NCBI GenBank assembly: GCA_014378155.1
Contig: JACMOF010000366.1
Span: 1 to 5,432, forward strand
Length of the DNA stretch: 5,432 nt
From: Caulobacter sp.
GTDB taxonomy: Bacteria; Pseudomonadota; Alphaproteobacteria; Caulobacterales; Caulobacteraceae
Direction of reading: 5' to 3'
Shown here: piece after piece, positions 1 through 5,432 of the stretch
How positions within the stretch are numbered: the first letter of the stretch is position 1
How the letters are laid out: the number at the start of each line of letters is the position of its first letter
Translations under genes and position numbers: made by a program
Notes under the pieces: generated by a model
What the model saw: the letters and a program-made list of their open reading frames with translations, nothing else
The model's database searches: none
Told to the model about the DNA's origin: nothing

Positions 1-99
1 CGGGCGCGGATGAGCGACATCCGATCGGTGATCGCCAAGTCGGCCGAGGTGATGCCGGAACACTTGCGATTCATCGCGGACAACTGCGCGGCGGTCTAG
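1..99 (+). CDS. C-terminal fragment of a probable tryptophan halogenase (5' end outside the window)
   Basis: An open frame runs from the first base to a TAG at 97-99 and encodes 32 residues. The segment MSDIRSVIAKSAEVMPEH is followed by LRFIADNCAAV and the stop. The pattern of an amphipathic helix, then MPxH, then FIxxxCAA, is how I remember the extreme C-terminus of flavin-dependent tryptophan halogenase family proteins (PF04820). These occur as several paralogues in Caulobacterales and often lie beside TonB-dependent receptor genes. Their physiological substrate there is largely unknown, although the family uses FADH2 to chlorinate or brominate aromatic rings. The catalytic lysine and the GxGxxG and WxWxIP motifs would lie upstream and cannot be checked here. 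The gene converges on the GH43 gene, so the two are not in one operon. The reading frame and stop are seen directly. The family call rests on about 30 residues and is tentative. Confidence 0.5.
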   Translation, partial: RARMSDIRSVIAKSAEVMPEHLRFIADNCAAV

Positions 100-206
100 A
101 GCATTTCCGGACCTGACTGCGACAGGCCGGGAGCTCTAATCTTTTGTTTTGACGCATTTTTCTTCACGCGAACCGGAACCACTTCGCTCGAAAAATGCTC
201 CAGGTC
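99..206. repeat. Palindromic intergenic repeat in the convergent gap
   Basis: This AT-richer stretch contains nested inverted repeats. GCATTTTTC (154-162) pairs perfectly with GAAAAATGC (190-198). Inside it, GCGAA (168-172) pairs with TTCGC (183-187) around a 10-nt loop. GAGCATTT (99-106), which overlaps the stop of the upstream gene, is an exact reverse complement of AAATGCTC (193-200) and competes with the inner stem. The part from about 133 to 200, with TTTTGTTTTGACGC on one side and CACTTCGCTCG on the other, looks like a dispersed intergenic palindrome I remember from many alphaproteobacterial genomes. Copy number cannot be tested in one window. Between converging genes it could help end transcription from both sides. 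Confidence 0.6.
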
Positions 207-210
207 AAAT

Positions 211-241
211 CCAGGCATCCGGCGACCGGCGGGATGCCTGG
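211..241 (-). terminator. Probable terminator of the GH43 gene
   Basis: CCAGGCATCC (211-220) and GGATGCCTGG (232-241) form a perfect 10-bp stem around an 11-nt loop. The stem begins 9 bases beyond the GH43 stop codon in the direction of its transcription. On the minus strand it is followed by ATTTGACCTGG, which is only a weak U-tract, with a T-run (GCATTTTTC) about 13 nt further on. It may be a weak intrinsic terminator or an RNA 3'-end stabiliser. The symmetric stem could also act on readthrough from the plus strand. Confidence 0.55.
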
Positions 242-250
242 GAACGGGGT

Positions 251-1978
251 TCAATTCCCGTACGCATAGACCCCCATCACCGCCCCGACGAATCCGCCCG
301 CGACCTTGGTGCTGAGGATCGTCCCATCCACACCAGTCTTCAGGACAGTCCAGTGGCCGGGCCTCTGGCTATATGAGAAATCGTAGGCCCCCCCGTGGGC
401 CTCGATCTTCAAATAGACCGGGCCGTCCGCCTTCAAGGTGACCGGGGCGCTGGCCAGCACCACGCCATCAACCGGATCCTTGGGTCCGGCCCGCCGCTCC
501 AGCCGCACCACCGGCTTGCCGTCCTGCAGAGCCAGGCCCAGGAAGTAGTAGAAGTCGTCGTTCTGCAGCGCGACCAGACCGGCCTTGTCGCCCGGCCTGG
601 TCGGAACGTAGCGGAGAGCGGTCGAGGCGCTGGCGTTGATGTGCTGCTGGCGACGGCCCCAGAACGAGGGCTGCACGCCGGCTCCCAGCTTCTGGTCGCG
701 GGCGGTCAAGACCAACTGGCCATCCTTCAGGCTCCACCACCGTTCGCGCGGGTTGCGGAGGGTCATCCAGTTCAGCGGCAGGTCCTTGCCGTCAAACGCC
801 TCGTGTACCTTGAAAGCGCCGCTCGTAGGCGGCGTAGACGCTTGCGGGTTCGGCAAGGCCGGTCTGGCGTGGACATAGGGGATGGTCTCGCCTTTCGGCA
901 AGATCATCGGCCAGCCGTCTTTCCAGGTCACGGGCAGCAGGAAGGTCTCGCGGCCGGTATTGTAGAGATCATCGCCGTAAGGCCGCACGGCCAGGAAGGT
1001 GGCCCACCAGTCACCGTTCTGGGTCTGCACCAGGTCGGCGTGGCCGGCAGAGGTGATGGGCAGGGCGCGATCCTTGGGCAGCCCGCGCTGGGTCAGGATC
1101 GGATTGTGGTCGTAGGGCACATAGGGGCCGGCGACCTTATCGGCCCGCAGCACCACCTGCGAATGACCCTCGGCCGTACCGCCCTCGGCCGCGGTCAGGT
1201 AGTAGCGGCCATCGACCAAGGTGATGTGCGGCCCCTCGATCCAGATCGGCTTGGTCAAGGGATCGACGCCGCCGTCCAGCAGCACGCTGCGCGGACCGAC
1301 AGTTTTCTGGCTCTTCGCGTCGAATTCCTGGATCCAGATGGCGCGGTGGCCATCATAGAGCGGCGGGCGGTCAGGCGCGTCGTTGTTGACGATCCAGCCT
1401 TTGCCGTCGGTGTCGAAGAACAACGAGGCGTCGATTCCGCCGACCTGAGGCAGCCAGACCGGGTCCGACCACGGCCCCTTGGGGTCCTTGGCGGTGATCA
1501 GGAAATTGCCGCCACAATCAACGCAGGTGTTGAGGATGTAGAACGTGCCGTTGTGCTCGGTAATAGCCGGAGCGAACACCCCCCGCGACAAGCCCAGGCC
1601 GTCGAAGTTCAGTTGGCCCGGCCGATCGATCGCGTTGGCGATCTGGGTCCAGTGAACGAGATCCTTGCTGTGGAAAACCGGTAGGCCCGGAAAATACGAA
1701 AAGGTCGAGTTGACCAGGTAATAGTCTTCGCCCACCCGCGTGACGCTGGGATCCGGATAGAAGCCCTTCAGAATCGGGTTGGCGTATTGGCCGGACGCCG
1801 GTTTGAAGGCCGCGTCGGCTGGGTCTGAGCCCTCATAGTCGAACCAGTCGAAGCTGGCGGTTCCCGGCGCGGAGGTCTGGAAGGCGCTCGGTGCGGCGTT
1901 CGCGGCCTCGGCCGCGCCTGCGGCGGCCAGGATCATTGCGGCCGCACGGCCCCACGCTCCTTGACGGAGTCTTTTCAT
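251..1978 (-). CDS. Exported glycoside hydrolase family 43 beta-xylosidase / alpha-L-arabinofuranosidase
   Basis: The predicted enzyme (575 residues) hydrolyses terminal xylose or arabinose from xylan or arabinan oligosaccharides, with inversion at the anomeric carbon. Residues 1-28 look like a Sec signal peptide: MKRLRQ, then an Ala-rich core, with likely cleavage after ANA, so it acts in the periplasm or outside the cell. The five-bladed propeller covers about residues 66-370. The GH43 triad is intact: base Asp76 in FYPDPSV, pKa-modulating Asp183 in GGIDASLF, and acid Glu248 in WIEGPHI. His313 in SAGHADL matches the metal-site histidine. Residues ~390-575, with QPSFWGRRQQH, match the concanavalin-like beta-xylosidase C-terminal domain (PF17851). 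The NSTFSYFPGLPVFHS and GVFAPAI motifs suggest subfamily GH43_12, but I am unsure of the subfamily and cannot separate xylosidase from arabinofuranosidase activity. The start is the ATG at 1978, which has GGGAGA six bases upstream and leads straight into the signal peptide. A GTG at 2023 in the same frame would add 15 residues that spoil the signal peptide. The gene is divergent from the TonB receptor and shares its control region. Confidence 0.95.
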   Translation of the reverse strand: MKRLRQGAWGRAAAMILAAAGAAEAANAAPSAFQTSAPGTASFDWFDYEGSDPADAAFKPASGQYANPILKGFYPDPSVTRVGEDYYLVNSTFSYFPGLPVFHSKDLVHWTQIANAIDRPGQLNFDGLGLSRGVFAPAITEHNGTFYILNTCVDCGGNFLITAKDPKGPWSDPVWLPQVGGIDASLFFDTDGKGWIVNNDAPDRPPLYDGHRAIWIQEFDAKSQKTVGPRSVLLDGGVDPLTKPIWIEGPHITLVDGRYYLTAAEGGTAEGHSQVVLRADKVAGPYVPYDHNPILTQRGLPKDRALPITSAGHADLVQTQNGDWWATFLAVRPYGDDLYNTGRETFLLPVTWKDGWPMILPKGETIPYVHARPALPNPQASTPPTSGAFKVHEAFDGKDLPLNWMTLRNPRERWWSLKDGQLVLTARDQKLGAGVQPSFWGRRQQHINASASTALRYVPTRPGDKAGLVALQNDDFYYFLGLALQDGKPVVRLERRAGPKDPVDGVVLASAPVTLKADGPVYLKIEAHGGAYDFSYSQRPGHWTVLKTGVDGTILSTKVAGGFVGAVMGVYAYGN

Positions 1979-1984
1979 GGCTTG

Positions 1985-1990
1985 TCTCCC
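1985..1990 (-). promoter_or_regulatory. Ribosome binding site of the GH43 gene
   Basis: GGGAGA on the minus strand lies six bases before the ATG at 1978. It decides the start in favour of this ATG over the in-frame GTG at 2023. Confidence 0.7.
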
Positions 1991-2026
1991 GGCGCTCCAG
2001 GGTGGTCTCACCAGCGAGCACACCTC

Positions 2027-2055
2027 AGATGACAGGGCTCGCGGACCCTCGTCAA
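2027..2055 (-). promoter_or_regulatory. Candidate promoter of the GH43 gene
   Basis: On the minus strand TTGACG (2055-2050) is an exact match to the -35 box of the Caulobacter housekeeping consensus TTGACGS. At 17-bp spacing the only -10 candidate is TCATCT (2032-2027), which is weak. Transcription would start near 2020, giving a leader of about 40 bases. The -35 box directly abuts the XylR-type operator, so repressor binding would be expected to block polymerase. The -35 is seen; the -10 and start site are guesses. Confidence 0.35.
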
Positions 2056-2068
2056 GGTAGCGCTAACA
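2056..2068. promoter_or_regulatory. XylR-type (LacI-family) operator
   Basis: GGTAGCGCTAACA on the plus strand reads TGTTAGCGCTACC on the minus strand. Its core TAGCGCTA is a perfect palindrome with the central CG step typical of LacI-family operators. From memory, the same 13 bases occur in the xylX promoter of Caulobacter crescentus, where the repressor XylR binds and xylose relieves repression. Here it lies 78 bp before the GH43 start codon, against that gene's -35 box, and 215 bp before the receptor start codon. It therefore most likely controls the GH43 gene and possibly both genes. The regulator itself is not in the window. Confidence 0.7.
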
Positions 2069-2125
2069 CCTTCGGCTGGGCGCAAAGCGTGACCTTAAAA
2101 CATCGTGGTCGGACAACGTTCTCCC

Positions 2126-2165
2126 AAGAGGTATGACCTCGTTGACACAAGAGGCCTTACCTCGT
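2126..2165. repeat. Two 17-bp direct repeats, each a partial palindrome, in the receptor promoter region
   Basis: The pattern AAGAGG-N4-ACCTCGT occurs at 2126-2142 and 2149-2165, with starts 23 bp apart. The copies agree at 14 of 17 positions and differ only inside the N4 spacer. Each copy has dyad symmetry: GAGGT-ATG-ACCTC in the first and GAGG...CCTC in the second. They flank the TTGACA box at 2142-2147, and two helical turns would place both on one face of the DNA. This is the form expected of a paired binding site for a dimeric regulator. No matching regulator family is recognised. Confidence 0.5.
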
Positions 2166-2170
2166 AACGC
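2142..2170 (+). promoter_or_regulatory. Candidate promoter of the TonB-dependent receptor
   Basis: TTGACA (2142-2147) is a perfect -35 box. At 17-bp spacing the -10 position reads TAACGC (2165-2170), a poor match. Transcription would begin near 2176 and give a leader of about 105 bases. An alternative lies closer to the operator: CTTAAAAC (2094-2101) matches six of eight positions of the Caulobacter -10 consensus GCTANAWC, with a poor -35 (TTCGGC, 2071-2076). Sequence alone does not choose between them. Confidence 0.35.
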
Positions 2171-2271
2171 TTCACTGTGACCGCTACCATGTCGCCGATC
2201 TCGATGGTGTCGTCGAGAAGGCTAAACAAGGCCGCCGTCTAAAATGACAAGTGCGCAGAGCACTGAACCAT

Positions 2272-2278
2272 AGGGGAG
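2272..2278 (+). promoter_or_regulatory. Ribosome binding site of the TonB-dependent receptor
   Basis: AGGGGAG ends four bases before the ATG at 2283. An in-frame TAG at 2271-2273 overlaps it, so no earlier start is possible. Confidence 0.8.
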
Positions 2279-2282
2279 AAAC

Positions 2283-5225
2283 ATGGCTTCATCCGTCCGC
2301 TCGCGCGCCGTCCGGCTCGCCCTCATCGGCGCCACCTGCCTGACTGGCTTCATCGGCGCGCCCGCTCTCGCCCAGCAGACCCCCGCCGCGGCGCCGGCCA
2401 ACGCCGACACGGTCGAGGAAGTGATCGTCACCGGCTACCGCAAGAGCCTGGCCGACGCCACCAACGCCAAGCGCGACAGCATCGCCTTCACCGACTCGGT
2501 GTTTTCCGAAGACATCGGCAAGTTTCCCGACCTCAACATCGCCGAGTCGCTGAACCGCATCCCGGGTATCCAGCTCACGCGTGAAATCAACGGGGACGGC
2601 CTGAACATCGCCATCCGGGGCCTTGGTCCCGACTTTACCAAGATCGTGTTGAACGGCGCGCAGGTCGCCGTGGCCTCGTCGGGCCGCACCGACGCCCAGA
2701 ACCAGAACCGCACCATCGACCTGGACCTGTTTCCGACTGAGCTGTTCACGCGCCTCGACGTCAACAAGACGCCCGTGCCCAGCCAGTTGGAGGGCGGCGT
2801 CGCCGGCGTGGTCAACATGCGCAGTTCGCGCCCTCTGGATCGCCCCGGCCAGCATCTGACCTATTCGCTGCAGGGCAGCTATCAAGACAGCGCCGGCAAA
2901 TGGAGCCCGCGCGGCGCCCTGATCGGCAGCAAATCGTGGGAAACGGCCGTCGGCGAGTTCGGCGTGTTGGTCGGTTATGCCGGCGTTCGCTCCAAGAGCC
3001 GCACCGACGGCTTCGAGACGATTGGCTGGACCAACGCCAGCACCGGCGGGTCCAGCAACTTCGCCTGCGCCGGCTGCAACAGCACCTTTGGCGGTAACGG
3101 CTTCACCTTCGCGCCGACCGTGGCCGTCAACGCCGGGAACGGCTTGACCACCGGCGCGACCGTCAATGACGCCTTCTTGCTGGCCAACAACCCCGGCACG
3201 ACCCTGCAGCAACTCAGCGATGGCCTGCTGCCGCGCCTGGGCCGCCAGTCCCACAGCGCCGGTCACCGCGACCGCGACTCGCTGTTGGTCTCGCTGCAGT
3301 ACCAGCCCAATGACAAAGCCGAGTTCTACATCGACACCCTGCTGGGCCAGACCGATCGCGAGTTCAGCCGCATCGACATTGACTGGGTGGTTCGCAACTC
3401 GAATTTCATGACGCCAACCAACGTCAAGGTCGACGGCAGTAACATCGTCACCAGCGGCACCTTCTCCAATGCCCAGTTCTTCCTGGAGGCGCGGCCCTAT
3501 CACGAGACCAACGACTTCGTGAACGTCAATCCGGGCGGCACCTGGCGTTTCAGCGACAACCTCAAGCTGGACGCTCAGTTCAATGTCAGCCGCAGCGTCT
3601 TCTTCCGTCAGGCGCCGACCATCCTGATCAATACCCCGCTCAACAGCGGGCTGACGGTGACCTACAACAACACCGGCGGTGACTTCCCCAGCATCAAGAC
3701 CAACGCCAATCTCAACGACCCCAACCTGGGCTGGACCTTCGCGGGCGGCCGGGTGAACATCCAGAACGAGAAGCGCGTCACCTCCACCAAGGGCACGCAC
3801 TGGGACCTGACCTGGGGCGACGAACGCAGCTACATCAAGGGCGGCGTCGCCTATGACGAAGCCTCGCGCACCATCACCGCCCTGGACAACAGCGACCGCT
3901 GGCAGCAGATCACCTGCGGCGGAGGCGGGACCTACCTGCCGCGCCCCAACACCCAGCCCGCCTGCGCCGGCGGCGCAGGCTCGGCGATCACCAACGCCCA
4001 GTTGGCCTCGTACCTGAAGCCTGGCCCCCTCGGCTTTGTCATGGTCGACTACGACAAGTTCAAAGCCGCCACCAATTTCGAGGCCTTGAACGACACCGCA
4101 GCGTTCACCACCTCGGCCGCCACGGCCGCCAGTTCCGGCAAGATCGAGGAAAAGAACACCGGCGCCTATGTCGAATTCGCCGGCGTCGCCACTGTCATGG
4201 ACCGCGACCTGCGGATCAATGGCGGCGCGCGCTACGTCTCGACCGACCAGGACATCACCGGCCCGGTTTCGATCCCCTTCCCCAATGTCGCCAACTGCAC
4301 GCCCAACTGCGTGCCCAACACCCTGACCTTCAAGACCCAGTCGCAACGCTACGACGCCTTCCTGCCGTCGTTCAACGCCGTCTACGCCGTGCGCGAGAAC
4401 ATCAATGTTCGCATGTCCGCGTCGCGCACCCTGACCCGTCCCGACCCCAGCGCCATGCTGCCGGGCACCACGTTCAGCGACCCCTCGGCCCAGGCCGCCA
4501 ACCAGGGTAATCCGGCGCTTCGCCCCTACACCTCCAACAACTTCGACGTGGGCGGCGAATGGTACACCGGCGGCGCCGGCTATGTGGGCGTGGCCCTGTT
4601 CCAAAAGGTGGTCACCGGCTTCACCACCCTGGGCGCCACCACCCAACCCTTTACCTCGCTCGGCATTCCGTTTGACAGCCTGACCGACCTGCAGAAGACC
4701 GCCATCAACAACCGCGGCGGCCCCAGCGCGGCGACGGTGACCGTCAGCCAGCAGGTCAATTCCGGCTCCGACCTGACCATCCGCGGCTACGAGCTGAACT
4801 GGGTCCAGCCCCTGGACTTCCTGCTGGACGGCGCTGGCTTCACTGCCAACTATACCCGCGTCAACCAGACCGGCACCGGCGGCGTGGTGGCCCTGGGCGT
4901 GTCGCCCTACACCTACAACCTGACGGGTTACTACGAGAACCACGGCCTGACGTTGCGGGTGTCCTACAACTACAACGACGCTCAGATCAGCTCTGGCCCA
5001 AACCAGAACAGCGTGCCGACCGCCCGGATCAAAACCGACGCCTACAAGCAGATGGACCTGTCGGCCAGCTACACCCTGCCGGTTCTGGGTGGTGCGCAGA
5101 TCACCTTCAACGCCATCAACATCACCAGCGAAACCCAGCGGCAGGCGTTCCAGTATCCGAACGCCACCTACACCTTCTATGACCCGGGTCCGACATATCT
5201 GATCGGCATCCGGGGTCAGTTCTAG
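2283..5225 (+). CDS. TonB-dependent outer-membrane receptor, probably for a xylan-type oligosaccharide
   Basis: This complete 980-residue receptor is an outer-membrane beta-barrel that takes up a bound ligand using TonB-ExbB-ExbD energy. The signal peptide covers residues 1-30 (hydrophobic core LALIGATCLTGFIGA, cleavage after ALA). A short Ala/Pro linker leads to the TonB box around 44-52 (VEEVIVTGY). The plug spans about 60-182 and carries EDIGKFPDLNIAESLNRIPG, RGLGPDFTKIVLNG and EGGVAGVVNM, the signatures of the large Caulobacter/Xanthomonas receptor subfamily (TIGR01782 type). The barrel fills about 190-980, includes GNPALRPYTSNNFDVGGEWY near 742-761 and ends in the outer-membrane terminal Phe (IRGQF). 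There is no N-terminal secretin/STN domain, so it is a plain transporter rather than a sigma/anti-sigma signalling receptor. The start has a strong ribosome site and an upstream in-frame stop. Cys262/265, Cys545/561 and Cys672/676 are the only mature cysteines and fall in likely loops. Sugar uptake is inferred from the divergent GH43 gene and XylR-type operator. The family also includes metal-chelate and other importers. Confidence 0.96.
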   Translation: MASSVRSRAVRLALIGATCLTGFIGAPALAQQTPAAAPANADTVEEVIVTGYRKSLADATNAKRDSIAFTDSVFSEDIGKFPDLNIAESLNRIPGIQLTREINGDGLNIAIRGLGPDFTKIVLNGAQVAVASSGRTDAQNQNRTIDLDLFPTELFTRLDVNKTPVPSQLEGGVAGVVNMRSSRPLDRPGQHLTYSLQGSYQDSAGKWSPRGALIGSKSWETAVGEFGVLVGYAGVRSKSRTDGFETIGWTNASTGGSSNFACAGCNSTFGGNGFTFAPTVAVNAGNGLTTGATVNDAFLLANNPGTTLQQLSDGLLPRLGRQSHSAGHRDRDSLLVSLQYQPNDKAEFYIDTLLGQTDREFSRIDIDWVVRNSNFMTPTNVKVDGSNIVTSGTFSNAQFFLEARPYHETNDFVNVNPGGTWRFSDNLKLDAQFNVSRSVFFRQAPTILINTPLNSGLTVTYNNTGGDFPSIKTNANLNDPNLGWTFAGGRVNIQNEKRVTSTKGTHWDLTWGDERSYIKGGVAYDEASRTITALDNSDRWQQITCGGGGTYLPRPNTQPACAGGAGSAITNAQLASYLKPGPLGFVMVDYDKFKAATNFEALNDTAAFTTSAATAASSGKIEEKNTGAYVEFAGVATVMDRDLRINGGARYVSTDQDITGPVSIPFPNVANCTPNCVPNTLTFKTQSQRYDAFLPSFNAVYAVRENINVRMSASRTLTRPDPSAMLPGTTFSDPSAQAANQGNPALRPYTSNNFDVGGEWYTGGAGYVGVALFQKVVTGFTTLGATTQPFTSLGIPFDSLTDLQKTAINNRGGPSAATVTVSQQVNSGSDLTIRGYELNWVQPLDFLLDGAGFTANYTRVNQTGTGGVVALGVSPYTYNLTGYYENHGLTLRVSYNYNDAQISSGPNQNSVPTARIKTDAYKQMDLSASYTLPVLGGAQITFNAINITSETQRQAFQYPNATYTFYDPGPTYLIGIRGQF

Positions 5226-5257
5226 ACTTACGCGAACCTCCCTCCCTCGCGTTCCCC

Positions 5258-5289
5258 AGCGGCGTGTCCGGGGACACGCCGCTTTTTTT
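5258..5289 (+). terminator. Intrinsic terminator of the TonB-dependent receptor gene
   Basis: AGCGGCGTGTC (5258-5268) pairs perfectly with GACACGCCGCT (5273-5283) around a four-base loop. Seven T residues (5283-5289) end the element. It begins 32 bases after the stop codon. The stem is very GC-rich and has a proper U-tract, so it should end transcription here and make the receptor gene monocistronic. Confidence 0.95.
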
Positions 5290-5290
5290 A

Positions 5291-5428
5291 GTCCTCCACC
5301 TGTGGGGGAGGTGTCGGCGCAGCCGACGGTGGGGGAGTGATCGTCAGGCGGCAGCTTGTGGGTCGAACGACCCTAAAAACTCCCCCCAACCGATCGCTGC
5401 GCGATCGCCTCCCCCACAGGGGGAGGAC
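5291..5428. repeat. Large multi-hairpin palindromic repeat element
   Basis: The outer arms are 21 bp (5291-5311 and 5408-5428) and match as inverted repeats with one mismatch. Within them are a hairpin GTCGGC-GCA-GCCGAC (5313-5327), a second arm pair TGGGGGAGT (5330-5338) with ACTCCCCCCA (5379-5388), a central hairpin GGGTCG-AA-CGACCC (5360-5373), and a hairpin CGATCGC-TGC-GCGATCG (5391-5407). One strand could fold into a long stem with two side hairpins and a hairpin tip. I see no open reading frame of note. G/C-rich elements of this CTCCCCC/GGGGGAG style are, from memory, common between genes in Caulobacterales. It starts two bases after the terminator T-run. Confidence 0.75.
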
Positions 5429-5432
5429 CATC

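Noticed and set aside
240..265. tRNA-like T-arm (GGGGTTCAATTCCCG)
   Set aside because: The stem fails beyond three pairs in T-arm register. No acceptor, D- or anticodon arm surrounds it. The bases encode the GH43 C-terminus (GVYAYGN and stop).
149..376. Short plus-strand frame of 75 codons across the convergent gap
   Set aside because: It begins inside the palindromic repeat and then runs antisense into the 3' end of the GH43 gene. It has no ribosome site and no recognisable features.
395..1684. A 429-codon plus-strand open frame opposite the GH43 gene
   Set aside because: It lies wholly antisense to a gene with intact catalytic motifs. Its translation is Gly/Arg/Val/Gln-rich with no fold signature, as expected of a shadow frame in high-GC DNA.
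1979..2023. GTG start at 2023 extending the GH43 protein by 15 residues
   Set aside because: The added residues (MCSLVRPPWSAGRQA) would precede and disrupt a clear signal peptide. The ATG at 1978 has its own GGGAGA at good spacing.
2289..4943. An 884-codon minus-strand open frame opposite the TonB receptor
   Set aside because: Long antisense frames are common opposite GC-rich genes. The translation is low-complexity Gly/Val/Ala/Asp/His with no recognisable domain, and no ribosome site is evident.
5291..5428. CRISPR array or insertion sequence
   Set aside because: There are no regularly spaced direct repeats and no transposase frame. The symmetry is inverted and nested, which fits a palindromic repeat element.

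Overview
The window is high-GC DNA. Its gene content and signals fit an alphaproteobacterium of the Caulobacterales (Caulobacter, Phenylobacterium or Brevundimonas type). The pointers are a TonB-dependent receptor with the EEVIVTGYR TonB box and the EDIGKFPDLNIAESL plug signature, a secreted GH43 glycosidase, an apparent tryptophan-halogenase end next door, a TGTTAGCGCTACC element like the xylose operator of C. crescentus, and large G/C-rich palindromic intergenic repeats. The genus assignment is inference; no rRNA or housekeeping gene is present.

Layout. Positions 1-99 (+) hold the last 32 codons of a gene whose end resembles tryptophan halogenases. It converges on a GH43 gene. The 151-bp convergent gap holds a dispersed palindromic repeat (99-206) and a clean 10-bp hairpin (211-241) that probably terminates the GH43 transcript. 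Positions 251-1978 (-) encode a 575-residue exported GH43 beta-xylosidase/alpha-L-arabinofuranosidase with a C-terminal beta-sandwich domain. Positions 1979-2282 form a 304-bp divergent control region with a XylR-type operator, candidate promoters in both directions and a pair of 17-bp direct repeats. Positions 2283-5225 (+) encode a complete 980-residue TonB-dependent receptor. It ends in a strong intrinsic terminator (5258-5289), followed by a ~138-bp multi-hairpin palindromic element (5291-5428) that runs almost to the window edge.

How it may work together. The divergent pair reads as a small hemicellulose-utilisation locus. The receptor would bring xylan- or arabinoxylan-derived oligosaccharides across the outer membrane using TonB energy. 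The exported GH43 enzyme would trim xylose and/or arabinose from them in the periplasm. A LacI-family xylose repressor acting at the shared intergenic operator could induce one or both genes when pentose is present. The substrate and co-regulation are inferences from family, adjacency and the operator match. Both protein families are well known, so the parts that merit a second look are regulatory and repetitive DNA rather than a new enzyme system.
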